Notes under the pieces: generated by a model
What the model was told of the DNA's origin: nothing
Seen by the model: the letters and a program-made list of their open reading frames with translations, nothing else
Database searches by the model: none
Part shown: one piece after another, positions 1 through 5,908 of the stretch
Numbering within the stretch: position 1 is the stretch's first letter
Layout of the letters: the number at the start of each line of letters is the position of its first letter
Source of the DNA: Helicobacteraceae bacterium
Lineage (GTDB): Bacteria > Campylobacterota > Campylobacteria > Campylobacterales > Sulfurimonadaceae
Assembly: GCA_030642185.1 (NCBI GenBank)
Contig: DAOWOG010000096.1
Location: 1-5,908 of the forward strand
Direction: 5' to 3'
Length of the DNA stretch: 5,908 nucleotides
Program-made: the position numbers and the translations under genes

Positions 1-299
1 CATGATACCCCGTCTTGTTGGCGTACACTTTTGGGATCAGGCTGTTCCATTCCGCGGATCACCGAAGAGAGGTTTTTTGCAGCGGGCATATGACAGAGCG
101 CACAGCTGTATTTCTCTTTATTGACTTTCTCTTTGACTTTACGGTGCACTTCATCTTTAAAGAGGGATGATTTATGATGCATTGATTTGGAATGTTCCGC
201 ATAAATTTTTTCATGACACTCATTACAGCTTTCACTGTCAAGGTATTTGGCATCTGCCGATACGGCCCATAGTAGTAAAAGTGAAATAATCCATTTCAT
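1..299 (-). CDS. Multihaem c-type cytochrome, periplasmic, N-terminal part (cut by window edge)
   Basis: The reading frame opens with ATG at 299 and stays open to the window edge, giving 99 residues and two bases of the next codon. Residues 1-17 (MKWIISLLLLWAVSADA) look like a Sec signal peptide with cleavage near 17/18. Two covalent haem-binding motifs follow: CNECH at 25-29 and CALCH at 66-70. Further histidines at 36, 41, 42 and 52 could be distal ligands. The visible part ends ...QQDGVS followed by TG. In cytochrome c554-like proteins a GVSC segment often begins another CXXCH, so a third haem is likely just outside. The AAGGAG ribosome site (310-305) overlaps the stop codon of the SEL1-repeat gene upstream, so this is the last visible gene of that leftward unit. 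Its inferred role is electron transfer in the periplasm; the redox partner is unknown. The signal peptide and haem motifs are seen directly, while the c554-like family placement is tentative. Confidence 0.85.
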   Translation of the reverse strand, partial: MKWIISLLLLWAVSADAKYLDSESCNECHEKIYAEHSKSMHHKSSLFKDEVHRKVKEKVNKEKYSCALCHMPAAKNLSSVIRGMEQPDPKSVRQQDGVS

Positions 300-308
300 A
301 TATGCTCC

Positions 309-1010
309 TTAATATTTTTCCAGTTTATATTTGTTCCAAAGTGTAGATGCATTGGCGTTTCCGCGATCAATTGCCATTTGTGTCCAGGCCTTGGCTTTGG
401 AAAATTCCTCTTTTGAGCAGTAGATCTCTCCAAGCAGGTATGCCGCTTCACTATCGCCGTTGCCGGCATTTTTTTCCAGCCAGGGAAGGGCTTCGTCAAA
501 TTTAAGCAGCTGCATATAGATTCGGCCTACATTGCTGATCGCTTCAGGATGACCGCTCAGTGCCGCACTTTCGAGCAGCTGTGCACTTTTGGTAACATTC
601 TCATCAACTCCGTCACCCTGATAGTACATCAGAGCCGTATGGTATTGCGCTTGAGTATGATTATGCTCTGCCGCCTTTTCCAGCCATGTCACTGCATTTG
701 GATAGCTCTGTTCTACACTATCGCCCTGAAGGTACATCATCCCCAGGTTATATTCGGCAACATCATAGTCTGCCTTGGCAGACTGTATAAGAAAGGCCAG
801 CCCTTTTTCCCGGTCACGCTCAACACCGACACCATTGAGATACATATAGCTTAACGCATAGTGTGCTTTGGAACTGTTTTGATCAGCCGCTTTTTGGTAG
901 TAGGTTAAAGCAGTTTTGTAGTCGTTTTGTCTGAACGCATCAAATGCAGTCTCAAAATCACCGGCTTTTAGCAGTGAAACAAGCAGCAGAAAAAGGAAGA
1001 TGAAACGCAT
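309..1010 (-). CDS. Secreted SEL1/TPR-like repeat protein
   Basis: This encodes a 233-residue protein. Residues 1-16 (MRFIFLFLLLVSLLKA) form a short hydrophobic signal peptide, so it probably acts in the periplasm. A TPR-like helix pair follows at about 19-45 (AFRQNDYKTALTYYQKAA). SEL1-type repeats of about 36 residues come next, near 48-82, 84-118 and 120-154, each with the pattern A.Y.L..MY..G.GV. Shorter degenerate repeats near 156-187 and 188-222 lack the insertion loop. Such solenoids bind proteins or act as assembly scaffolds; no catalytic motif is visible. A TTG at 1013 is also in frame, but ATG at 1010 is preferred because it lies 6 nt after AAGG (1020-1017). That AAGG overlaps the TAA stop of the small membrane-protein gene, suggesting coupled translation. 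Its own TAA likewise feeds the ribosome site of the cytochrome gene. A role in maturing or scaffolding that cytochrome is only an inference from position. Confidence 0.85.
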   Translation of the reverse strand: MRFIFLFLLLVSLLKAGDFETAFDAFRQNDYKTALTYYQKAADQNSSKAHYALSYMYLNGVGVERDREKGLAFLIQSAKADYDVAEYNLGMMYLQGDSVEQSYPNAVTWLEKAAEHNHTQAQYHTALMYYQGDGVDENVTKSAQLLESAALSGHPEAISNVGRIYMQLLKFDEALPWLEKNAGNGDSEAAYLLGEIYCSKEEFSKAKAWTQMAIDRGNANASTLWNKYKLEKY

Positions 1011-1018
1011 CAATAACC

Positions 1019-1225
1019 TTAAAAGTTGAATTTTGCAAAATGCATAAAGCTGGCACCGATCAGTGCAAAAATAATCATAACAACAATGATAACAGCGCGT
1101 TTTTGTGTTTCGCTCACCAGAGATTTTGATTCAAGATAATTGCCCAGCATTATCCCCGGCCAGACCGTAAACAGGATAAGCGGTACAGCCAGGGTTAGTA
1201 TCATTAATAGATCATGTGAAGTCAT
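1019..1225 (-). CDS. Small two-helix membrane protein of unknown function
   Basis: This encodes a 68-residue hydrophobic protein that I do not recognise. Two predicted transmembrane helices lie at about 6-28 (LLMILTLAVPLILFTVWPGIMLG) and 44-62 (AVIIVVMIIFALIGASF). A short charged loop (ESKSLVSETQKR) joins them. There are no cysteines. Histidines sit at residues 4 and 62, near opposite ends of the chain but on the same predicted side of the membrane. The frame stays open upstream to 1273, but those extra 16 residues are basic and low in hydrophobicity. ATG at 1225 follows a purine-rich AGAAAGAG (1237-1230) and starts just before the first helix, so I chose it. It is the first gene of the leftward unit. 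Its TAA stop (1021-1019) forms part of the SEL1 gene's ribosome site. A small subunit or anchor for a redox complex with the downstream cytochrome is possible but unsupported by any motif. Confidence 0.65.
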   Translation of the reverse strand: MTSHDLLMILTLAVPLILFTVWPGIMLGNYLESKSLVSETQKRAVIIVVMIIFALIGASFMHFAKFNF

Positions 1226-1369
1226 GCATCTCTTTCTTAAAGCAAAATTTTGATTTAAACGTAATCTTAACACATTTAACTTGTAATGATTTAACGCCGA
1301 AAATTACTTTTGAAATGCACCTCACTTTTTACCCATTTTAGAGATGCTTTCGTGTGTCTAAGGGGTAAT

Positions 1370-1383
1370 TTGACCCAAGTCAA
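1370..1383. promoter_or_regulatory. Predicted CRP/FNR-family operator upstream of napA
   Basis: TTGAC-CCAA-GTCAA is a perfect inverted repeat with 5-bp arms and a 4-bp spacer. It matches the TTGA-N6-TCAA core of FNR-family sites (FNR consensus TTGAT-N4-ATCAA). Its centre (1376.5) lies about 60 bp upstream of the transcription start implied by the napA -10 box, the classical class I activator position near -61.5. FNR-like regulators control nap and nitrosative-stress genes in Campylobacterota (NssR in Campylobacter, Nss proteins in Wolinella). Which regulator binds here, and which side it controls, is inference. Confidence 0.6.
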
Positions 1384-1397
1384 CTTAATTTGAGTTG
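1381..1397. promoter_or_regulatory. Imperfect dyad overlapping the FNR-like site
   Basis: CAACTTAATTTGAGTTG is a 17-bp near-palindrome. The 7-bp arms (1381-1387 and 1391-1397) carry one mismatch and flank ATT. It shares the CAA of the FNR-like site's right arm. Its centre at 1389 is about 48 bp upstream of the inferred napA start. It could be a second operator whose occupancy competes with the first, or a chance dyad in AT-rich DNA. Confidence 0.3.
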
Positions 1398-1421
1398 CTT
1401 TTCGATAGTATTTATCTGTAT

Positions 1422-1430
1422 TGCTATAGA
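1422..1430 (+). promoter_or_regulatory. Extended -10 promoter element for napA
   Basis: TGC-TATAGA matches the extended -10 pattern TGn-TATAAT, with TATAGA at 1425-1430. No good -35 hexamer lies 16-18 bp upstream; the best TTG-containing match, TTGCTT at 1395-1400, is 24 bp away. Campylobacterota sigma-70 promoters typically rely on an extended -10 and AT-rich upstream DNA, and the segment 1399-1421 is AT-rich. The start site would be near 1437, giving a leader of about 31 nt before napA. Confidence 0.5.
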
Positions 1431-1455
1431 TAGTTAAGACTATTAAGATTAACAT

Positions 1456-1461
1456 AAGGAG
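1456..1461 (+). promoter_or_regulatory. Ribosome binding site that decides the napA start
   Basis: AAGGAG lies 6 nt before the ATG at 1468 but only 3 nt before the ATG at 1465. The second of the two adjacent start codons is therefore the better choice. A third in-frame ATG at 1474 is 12 nt away and less likely. Confidence 0.7.
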
Positions 1462-1467
1462 ATCATG

Positions 1468-4299
1468 ATGGCAATGGAAAGAAGGGAATTTCTAAAATCG
1501 GCAGCTGCCGCTTCGGCGGCAAGTGCAATCGGAATGACTGTTCCGAGCGATGTACAGGCTGCAGCCACATCGGCACAGGGGGACTGGCGCTGGGATAAAG
1601 CGGCATGTCGTTTCTGCGGTACGGGATGTGGAATTATGATGGCAACCAAAGAAGGCCGTATTGTTGCGGTCAAAGGGGACCCGGCAGCACCGGTTAACCG
1701 TGGTCTGAACTGTATTAAGGGTTATTTTAATGCGAAGATCATGTATGGTGCCGACCGTTTAACCAAACCTTTACTGCGTGTCAACGCAAAAGGTGAATTC
1801 GACAAACACGGTAAATTTGCCGAAGTAAGTTGGGAACGTGCCTTTGATGAGATGGAACATCACATCAAAAAAGCACTTAAAGCCAGCGGACCTGAGGGTG
1901 TCGGTGTTTTTGCTTCAGGGCAGTACACCGTCATGGAAGGTTACGCAGCACAGAAAATGATGAAGGGCGGATTCCGTTCAAACGCGATCGATCCGAATGC
2001 ACGTCACTGTATGGCGTCGGCGGTTGTCGGTTTCTATCAAACATTCGGTATCGATGAGCCGTCAGGCTGTTATGATGATATCGAGTTGACAGACACCATC
2101 ATATCATGGGGTGCAAATATGGCAGAGATGCACCCGATCCTCTGGTCGCGTGTTACTGACCGTAAATTGACTGATCCGGATCGTGTCAAAGTCATTAATA
2201 TGTCAACGTATCGCCACAGAACATCTGACCTGGCTGATATCGAGATCATCTTCTCGCCAAATACCGACCTTGCACTGTGGAACTACATTGCACGCGAGAT
2301 CGTTTATAACAATCCTGAAGCAATTGACTGGGATTTTGTTAAAAAACACATCGTTTTTGCAGCTTCTCCGGTCAATATGGGTTACGGTATGCGACGAACA
2401 GGTGAAAAATCACTCAAAGACGGTAAATATACTGCGCTTGAGATGGAAACAATCAGTAAAGAGATGAAAACAATTGTTTCTGAAAAAGAGGCACCTGCAC
2501 TTAAACCATACGGTTATAAAGCAGGTGATGAGATGATTCATAAACCTGCCGGTCTGAAACACTGGGAAATTTCATTCGAGGAGTATAAAAAATTCCTTGA
2601 ACCGTATACATTGGATTATGTAGCGGAAATTTCAAAAGGTGATCCGAACGAAAGTATTGACAGTTTCAAGAAGAAACTTCAGACACTTGCTGACCTTTAC
2701 ATCGAAAAAGGACGTAAAGTCGTCTCTTTCTGGACAATGGGTATGAATCAGCATACACGTGGTACGTGGGTAAATACACTCTCTTACAACGTGCACTTTC
2801 TGCTTAATAAACAAGCGCGTCCGGGTTCTGGTGCATTCTCACTGACAGGTCAACCGTCTGCATGTGGTACAGCACGTGAGGTAGGTACATTCTGTCACCG
2901 TCTGCCTGCAGATATGATGGTTAAAAATCCTAAACACAGAAAAATCACTGAAAATGCATGGAAGATTCCAGCGGGAACACTGAACCCTGTCGGTAATCAG
3001 CACATTATGAAAATTCACCGTGATATTGAAGATGGTGTTGTGAAGTTTGCATGGGTTAATGTCTGTAATCCGTATCAGGATACGGCAAGTGCAACACACT
3101 GGATCAAAGCGGCACGTGAGATGGATAACTTCATCGTAACGTCTGACGGTTATCCGGGTATCTCTGCAAAAGTCTCTGACCTGATCCTTCCATCAGCGAT
3201 GATCTATGAAAAATGGGGTGCTTACGGTAATGCCGAGCGTCGTACACAGCACTGGAGACAACAGGTCCTTCCGGTCGGTGATGCGATGTCCGATACATGG
3301 CAGTGGATAGAACTTTCCAAGCGTTTTACAGTTAAAGATGTTTGGGGTGAGCAGCCGTTAAGAGGTAAAAACAAAGACGGATCGCCTAAAAAACTTCCAA
3401 ATGTTATCGCGAAAGCGAAAGCAATGGGATATAACGAAGATACGACAATGTTCGAGATCCTTTTTGCCAATGAAAAAGCAAAATCGTTCAAAGTCGATCT
3501 TAAGGATGGCATCCAGGGCGGTTATGATGACTCTGAAAGTCGTGGTGACAGCCGTAATGTTGTCGGCTCTGACGGTAAAGTATTTGAAGGATACGGTTTC
3601 TTTATCCACAAATACCTTTTTGAAGAGTATGCAGAGTTTGGACGCGGTCACGCACATGACCTGGCACCGTTTGATGTTTACCATAAAGTGCGCGGTCTGA
3701 AATGGCCTGTTGTTGACGGTAAAGAGACACAATGGCGCTTTAACGTTAAATACGATCCATATGCAGCCAAAGCCAATGCCAAAGCGGGTACAAACAATTC
3801 ACACGCTTTCTACGGGACACTGGCTAAAGCACTGACTCAGGGTGACCTGATGGGTATTAAAGATAAAAAGAAAAAATCGCTTAAAAACAAAGCGAAAATC
3901 TTTGCACGTCCATACATGGATCCACCGGAAATGCCGGATGAAACTTACGATATGTGGATGAGTACCGGTCGTGTACTTGAGCACTGGCACTCTGGAACAA
4001 TGACAATGCGTGTACCTGAACTTTACCGTGCAGTACCGGAAGCACTCTGTTATATGCATCCAACCGATGCTAAAAAACGCGGTGTCAAACGTGGTGAACT
4101 GGTCAATATCGAATCACGACGTGGCTCGGTCAAAGCACGTGTTGAGACGCGCGGACGTAACCGACCGCCTGAAGGTCTTGCATTTGTACCTTGGTTCGAT
4201 GAGAAGGTATTTATCAATAAAGTATGTCTGGATGCGACTTGTCCGCAATCAAAACAGACCGACTTTAAAAAATGTGCGATTAAAATTACTAAAGCATAG
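1468..4299 (+). CDS. napA: Periplasmic nitrate reductase catalytic subunit NapA
   Basis: NapA reduces nitrate to nitrite in the periplasm with Mo-bis(MGD) and one [4Fe-4S] cluster, receiving electrons from NapB. Starting at ATG 1468 it has 943 residues. The Tat signal is ERREFLK (4-10) followed by an Ala-rich stretch, with likely cleavage after DVQA near 31. The iron-sulfur site is C47-x2-C50-x3-C54-x27-C82. The molybdenum-ligating cysteine is C181 in [10 protein letters not shown]. Conserved NapA blocks follow, including [45 protein letters not shown] and [10 protein letters not shown]. The C-terminal dinucleotide-binding domain runs from about 828 and ends in a [13 protein letters not shown] tail. 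It is roughly 110 residues longer than E. coli NapA; extra segments lie near 312-362, in the region around 650-710 and near a Lys-rich loop before [10 protein letters not shown]. Long NapA proteins are usual in Campylobacterota. It is the first gene of the operon, and napG follows after 27 nt. No key residue is missing. Confidence 0.97.
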   Translation: MAMERREFLKSAAAASAASAIGMTVPSDVQAAATSAQGDWRWDKAACRFCGTGCGIMMATKEGRIVAVKGDPAAPVNRGLNCIKGYFNAKIMYGADRLTKPLLRVNAKGEFDKHGKFAEVSWERAFDEMEHHIKKALKASGPEGVGVFASGQYTVMEGYAAQKMMKGGFRSNAIDPNARHCMASAVVGFYQTFGIDEPSGCYDDIELTDTIISWGANMAEMHPILWSRVTDRKLTDPDRVKVINMSTYRHRTSDLADIEIIFSPNTDLALWNYIAREIVYNNPEAIDWDFVKKHIVFAASPVNMGYGMRRTGEKSLKDGKYTALEMETISKEMKTIVSEKEAPALKPYGYKAGDEMIHKPAGLKHWEISFEEYKKFLEPYTLDYVAEISKGDPNESIDSFKKKLQTLADLYIEKGRKVVSFWTMGMNQHTRGTWVNTLSYNVHFLLNKQARPGSGAFSLTGQPSACGTAREVGTFCHRLPADMMVKNPKHRKITENAWKIPAGTLNPVGNQHIMKIHRDIEDGVVKFAWVNVCNPYQDTASATHWIKAAREMDNFIVTSDGYPGISAKVSDLILPSAMIYEKWGAYGNAERRTQHWRQQVLPVGDAMSDTWQWIELSKRFTVKDVWGEQPLRGKNKDGSPKKLPNVIAKAKAMGYNEDTTMFEILFANEKAKSFKVDLKDGIQGGYDDSESRGDSRNVVGSDGKVFEGYGFFIHKYLFEEYAEFGRGHAHDLAPFDVYHKVRGLKWPVVDGKETQWRFNVKYDPYAAKANAKAGTNNSHAFYGTLAKALTQGDLMGIKDKKKKSLKNKAKIFARPYMDPPEMPDETYDMWMSTGRVLEHWHSGTMTMRVPELYRAVPEALCYMHPTDAKKRGVKRGELVNIESRRGSVKARVETRGRNRPPEGLAFVPWFDEKVFINKVCLDATCPQSKQTDFKKCAIKITKA

Positions 4300-4315
4300 T
4301 ATTTGCTGACTAGAT

Positions 4316-4319
4316 AAGG
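4316..4319 (+). promoter_or_regulatory. Ribosome binding site supporting the GTG start of napG
   Basis: AAGG (within TAAGGT) stands 7 nt before GTG at 4327. No in-frame ATG lies close downstream: the next is codon 16, inside the Tat signal. The GTG start is needed to keep the SDRRKF twin-arginine motif in the product. The 27-nt napA-napG gap shows no promoter or terminator, so co-transcription is expected. Confidence 0.65.
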
Positions 4320-4326
4320 TAATAAA

Positions 4327-5127
4327 GTGAAAAAGGAAGCATTAAGTGATCGTCGCAAATTTATACTGACCATGGCACGGGGCATCGGCCTCAGTGCAAT
4401 GGGTGCTCTTGCATGGAGTGCCTATGTGGGCGAGGTAAAAGCGGCGCCGCTTATTTTGCGTCCTCCGGGCGCATTGCCTGAAGAGGACTTTTTAAAAACA
4501 TGTATCAAATGCGGTTTGTGCGTGGAAGCGTGTCCTTACGATACGTTGATGCTTGCCAAACCGGGTGACAACAACCCTATCGGTACGCCGTTTTTCATTC
4601 CGAAAGATATTGCATGCTATATGTGCGATGACATTCCTTGTGTTCCGATCTGTCCGACCGGCGCTTTGGACACTGCTTCGGTGCAGTCTGAAGTTGATGG
4701 TGAGATGGTATGGGATATCAAGAAGATGGATATGGGTATCGCAGTTGTTGATGTTCAATCCTGTATCGCATTCTGGGGAATCCAGTGTGATGCCTGTTAT
4801 CGTGCCTGTCCACTGATGGATGAAGCCATTGTGATTGAGTATGATAAAAATGAACGTACCGGGAAACACGCTTTTATGAAACCGGTGGTTATCTCTGACG
4901 TCTGTACAGGCTGTGGTCTGTGCGAACGGGCCTGTGTTACGGAAAAACCGGCAATCTTTGTATTGCCGAATGAAGTAGCACTTGGTAAAGCGGGTGACCA
5001 CTATATCAAAGGCTGGGATAAGGCAGATGAAGCACGTCTGAAAGATGCCAAAGGTGAAACGACAACAACTGAACTGAGTAAAGAGAGTGCGCTTGATTCG
5101 CTTAATGATATGGGAGATCTGTACTGA
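4327..5127 (+). CDS. napG: Ferredoxin-type protein NapG (four [4Fe-4S] motifs)
   Basis: NapG is a periplasmic electron carrier that works with membrane NapH to oxidise menaquinol and feed the NapAB nitrate reductase. The 266-residue product starts with GTG and carries a Tat signal: DRRKFILT (8-15), a hydrophobic stretch to about 35, and likely cleavage near KAA (38-40). Four cysteine clusters are visible: C59/C62/C65/C69-P, C97/C100/C105/C109-P, C146/C154/C157/C161-P and C193/C196/C199/C203. The wide C146-x7-C154 spacing and the CDxxPC pattern of the second cluster are typical of NapG and the related MauM. The C-terminal tail after about 230 is charged and cofactor-free. The stop codon overlaps the napH start by one base (TGATG), indicating coupled translation. 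NapF also binds iron-sulfur clusters but lacks this Tat signal and wide spacing, so NapG is the firm choice. Confidence 0.95.
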   Translation: MKKEALSDRRKFILTMARGIGLSAMGALAWSAYVGEVKAAPLILRPPGALPEEDFLKTCIKCGLCVEACPYDTLMLAKPGDNNPIGTPFFIPKDIACYMCDDIPCVPICPTGALDTASVQSEVDGEMVWDIKKMDMGIAVVDVQSCIAFWGIQCDACYRACPLMDEAIVIEYDKNERTGKHAFMKPVVISDVCTGCGLCERACVTEKPAIFVLPNEVALGKAGDHYIKGWDKADEARLKDAKGETTTTELSKESALDSLNDMGDLY

Positions 5128-5908
5128 TGAGAAAGATTCGTTATTTATTGATGCGTCGATTTGTTCAGATCGGACTCATGGTGCTTTACTTTGGTGCAAA
5201 TGCTTACGGATGGAAGATATTGCAGGGGAACCTGAGCGGTTCGCTGCTGTTTGAAACCATCCCGCTGGCAGATCCGTACGCGCTGGTCCAGATGCTGTTT
5301 GCCGGAGCTGTTTTGGCGACAGATATCCTTATCGGCGGCTTGATCATTGCACTCATTTATACTGTGGTCGGCGGCCGTGCATTTTGCAGTTGGGTCTGTC
5401 CGATCAATATGGTCACGGATCTCGCGAATTGGCTTCGCCGAAAACTGGGAATCTCCCAGGTGCAGAAACGTGTTTATATGAGCCGAAATCTCCGTTTTTG
5501 GGTGTTGGGGCTGAGCTTGCTGCTCTCCGTCGTAATGGGCGTTGCAGCATTCGAGCTTATCAGTCCTATCTCTATGGTACACCGTGGCCTTGTCTTTGGC
5601 ATGGGCCTTGGTGTCGGAGCGATTGTCGTCATCTTTATGTTTGATCTGTTTGTGCATGAAAATGGCTGGTGCGGACATATCTGTCCGCTCGGCGGTTTCT
5701 ACTCCATTTTGGGGAAAATCTCGCTGATCAGGGTCCGTCACGATGCGGATGCCTGTACGGCCTGTATGAAATGTAAAGAAGTTTGTCCGGAAAAAGAGGT
5801 GCTACATATGGTAGCAAAAAGCAGTGAAAGTGTGTTAATGGGGGAGTGTACCAATTGTGCACGCTGTATCGAAGTGTGTGACGATGATGCACTTAACTTC
5901 TCACTGCG
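5127..5908 (+). CDS. napH: Quinol dehydrogenase membrane subunit NapH (cut at the window end)
   Basis: NapH is a polytopic membrane iron-sulfur protein that oxidises menaquinol and passes electrons to NapG. ATG at 5127 overlaps the napG stop by one base; GGGAG at 5112-5116 is a plausible ribosome site. The frame is open to the window end, giving 260 residues, most of the roughly 290 expected. Predicted membrane segments lie at about 12-30, 51-82 (probably two helices), 124-146 and 155-176. The paired CX3CP motifs C87-SWV-C91-P and C182-GHI-C186-P, characteristic of NapH and needed for quinol oxidation, are both present. Two cytoplasmic [4Fe-4S] motifs follow: C210/C213/C216/C220-P and C241/C244/C247/C251. 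The second ends in Asp (CDDDAL) rather than the usual Cys-Pro. The basic start (MRKIRYLLMRR) fits a cytoplasmic N terminus. napB is expected next, outside the window. Confidence 0.95.
   Translation, partial: MRKIRYLLMRRFVQIGLMVLYFGANAYGWKILQGNLSGSLLFETIPLADPYALVQMLFAGAVLATDILIGGLIIALIYTVVGGRAFCSWVCPINMVTDLANWLRRKLGISQVQKRVYMSRNLRFWVLGLSLLLSVVMGVAAFELISPISMVHRGLVFGMGLGVGAIVVIFMFDLFVHENGWCGHICPLGGFYSILGKISLIRVRHDADACTACMKCKEVCPEKEVLHMVAKSSESVLMGECTNCARCIEVCDDDALNFSL

Larger units (their letters stand above)
1226..1467. other. Divergent intergenic control region between the cytochrome unit and napA
   Basis: This 242-bp stretch contains no plausible gene. It is AT-rich and separates two units transcribed away from each other, so it must hold promoters for both. 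The napA side shows a CRP/FNR-type palindrome, an overlapping dyad, an extended -10 and a strong ribosome site, each listed separately. The leftward side has only a weak -10 candidate, TG-T-TAAGAT (1272-1264 on the minus strand), about 39 nt upstream of the small membrane-protein start. The direct repeat ATTTAAC occurs at 1274-1280 and 1289-1295, just upstream of that candidate. No rho-independent terminator was seen. Confidence 0.7.

Noticed and set aside
59..499. Minus-strand frames at 59-253 and 296-499 overlapping the cytochrome and SEL1 genes
   Set aside because: They are out-of-frame shadows. The frame with a signal peptide and two CXXCH motifs, and the frame with SEL1 repeats, account for this DNA.
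1011..1013. TTG as the start of the SEL1-repeat gene
   Set aside because: It directly precedes an ATG that sits 6 nt after AAGG. The ATG is the stronger start codon at better spacing, and the product differs by only one residue.
1226..1273. A 16-residue N-terminal extension of the small membrane protein
   Set aside because: It would begin at a non-preferred position inside the weak promoter candidate. It adds a basic non-hydrophobic stretch and ignores the purine-rich ribosome site before ATG 1225.
1317..1347. Imperfect hairpin between GCACCTC and GAGATGC
   Set aside because: The 7-bp stem has a central mismatch, the loop is 17 nt and no U-run follows, so it is not a credible terminator or riboswitch.
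1449..1673. A minus-strand frame of 74 codons across the napA start
   Set aside because: It is antisense to the Tat signal and first iron-sulfur motif of napA and covers the napA ribosome site. Its Ala-rich content mirrors the Ala-rich signal peptide.
3358..3732. A 124-codon minus-strand frame, and other antisense frames within 2632-4385
   Set aside because: All lie inside napA, which is continuous and conserved throughout. None has a ribosome site or a recognisable motif.
4492..5001. A 169-codon open frame on the minus strand
   Set aside because: It is antisense to napG, whose four iron-sulfur motifs fix the true frame. The antisense protein shows no domain.
5145..5741. A 198-codon open frame on the minus strand
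   Set aside because: It lies antisense to napH, whose plus-strand product has both CX3CP motifs and membrane helices. The antisense product is very hydrophilic, rich in His, Asp and Gln, and has no ribosome site, as expected of a shadow of a hydrophobic gene.

Overview
The window looks like a piece of a campylobacterotal (epsilonproteobacterial) chromosome carrying the start of a periplasmic nitrate reductase operon, with a divergent three-gene unit beside it. The lineage inference rests on three things. The gene order napA-napG-napH is the usual start of the napAGHBFLD cluster of Campylobacterota. NapA is unusually long at about 943 residues. The nap promoter has an extended -10 element without an obvious -35. 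The moderate GC content would suit a Sulfurovum- or Sulfuricurvum-like sulfur oxidiser better than Campylobacter or Helicobacter, but the genus is a guess.

Left part (1-1225, minus strand). Three genes run leftward: a 68-residue protein with two predicted membrane helices, a 233-residue secreted SEL1/TPR-repeat protein, and the N-terminal 99 residues of a multihaem c-type cytochrome that runs off the window edge. At both internal junctions the upstream stop codon TAA is part of the next gene's Shine-Dalgarno sequence (TAAGG, TAAGGAG). The three are therefore very probably one transcript with coupled translation. Only the cytochrome has a recognisable biochemical role (electron transfer).

Middle (1226-1467). 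This 242-bp divergent intergenic region holds a 14-bp perfect CRP/FNR-type palindrome (TTGAC-N4-GTCAA), a second overlapping dyad, an extended -10 box for napA, and a strong ribosome binding site. The palindrome is centred about 60 bp upstream of the start site implied by the -10 box, as expected for a class I activator.

Right part (1468-5908, plus strand). napA encodes the Tat-exported Mo-bisMGD/4Fe-4S catalytic subunit. napG encodes a Tat-exported protein with four [4Fe-4S] motifs. napH encodes the membrane quinol-oxidising partner and is cut by the window end. NapH and NapG would take electrons from menaquinol and pass them, via NapB (expected just downstream, outside the window), to NapA, which reduces nitrate to nitrite in the periplasm. 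No napC is present in the window, in line with Campylobacterota using NapGH as the quinol dehydrogenase.

The nap part is a known system. The least understood piece is the divergent small-membrane-protein / SEL1 / multihaem-cytochrome unit. No tRNA, rRNA, CRISPR, transposon or convincing intrinsic terminator was seen.
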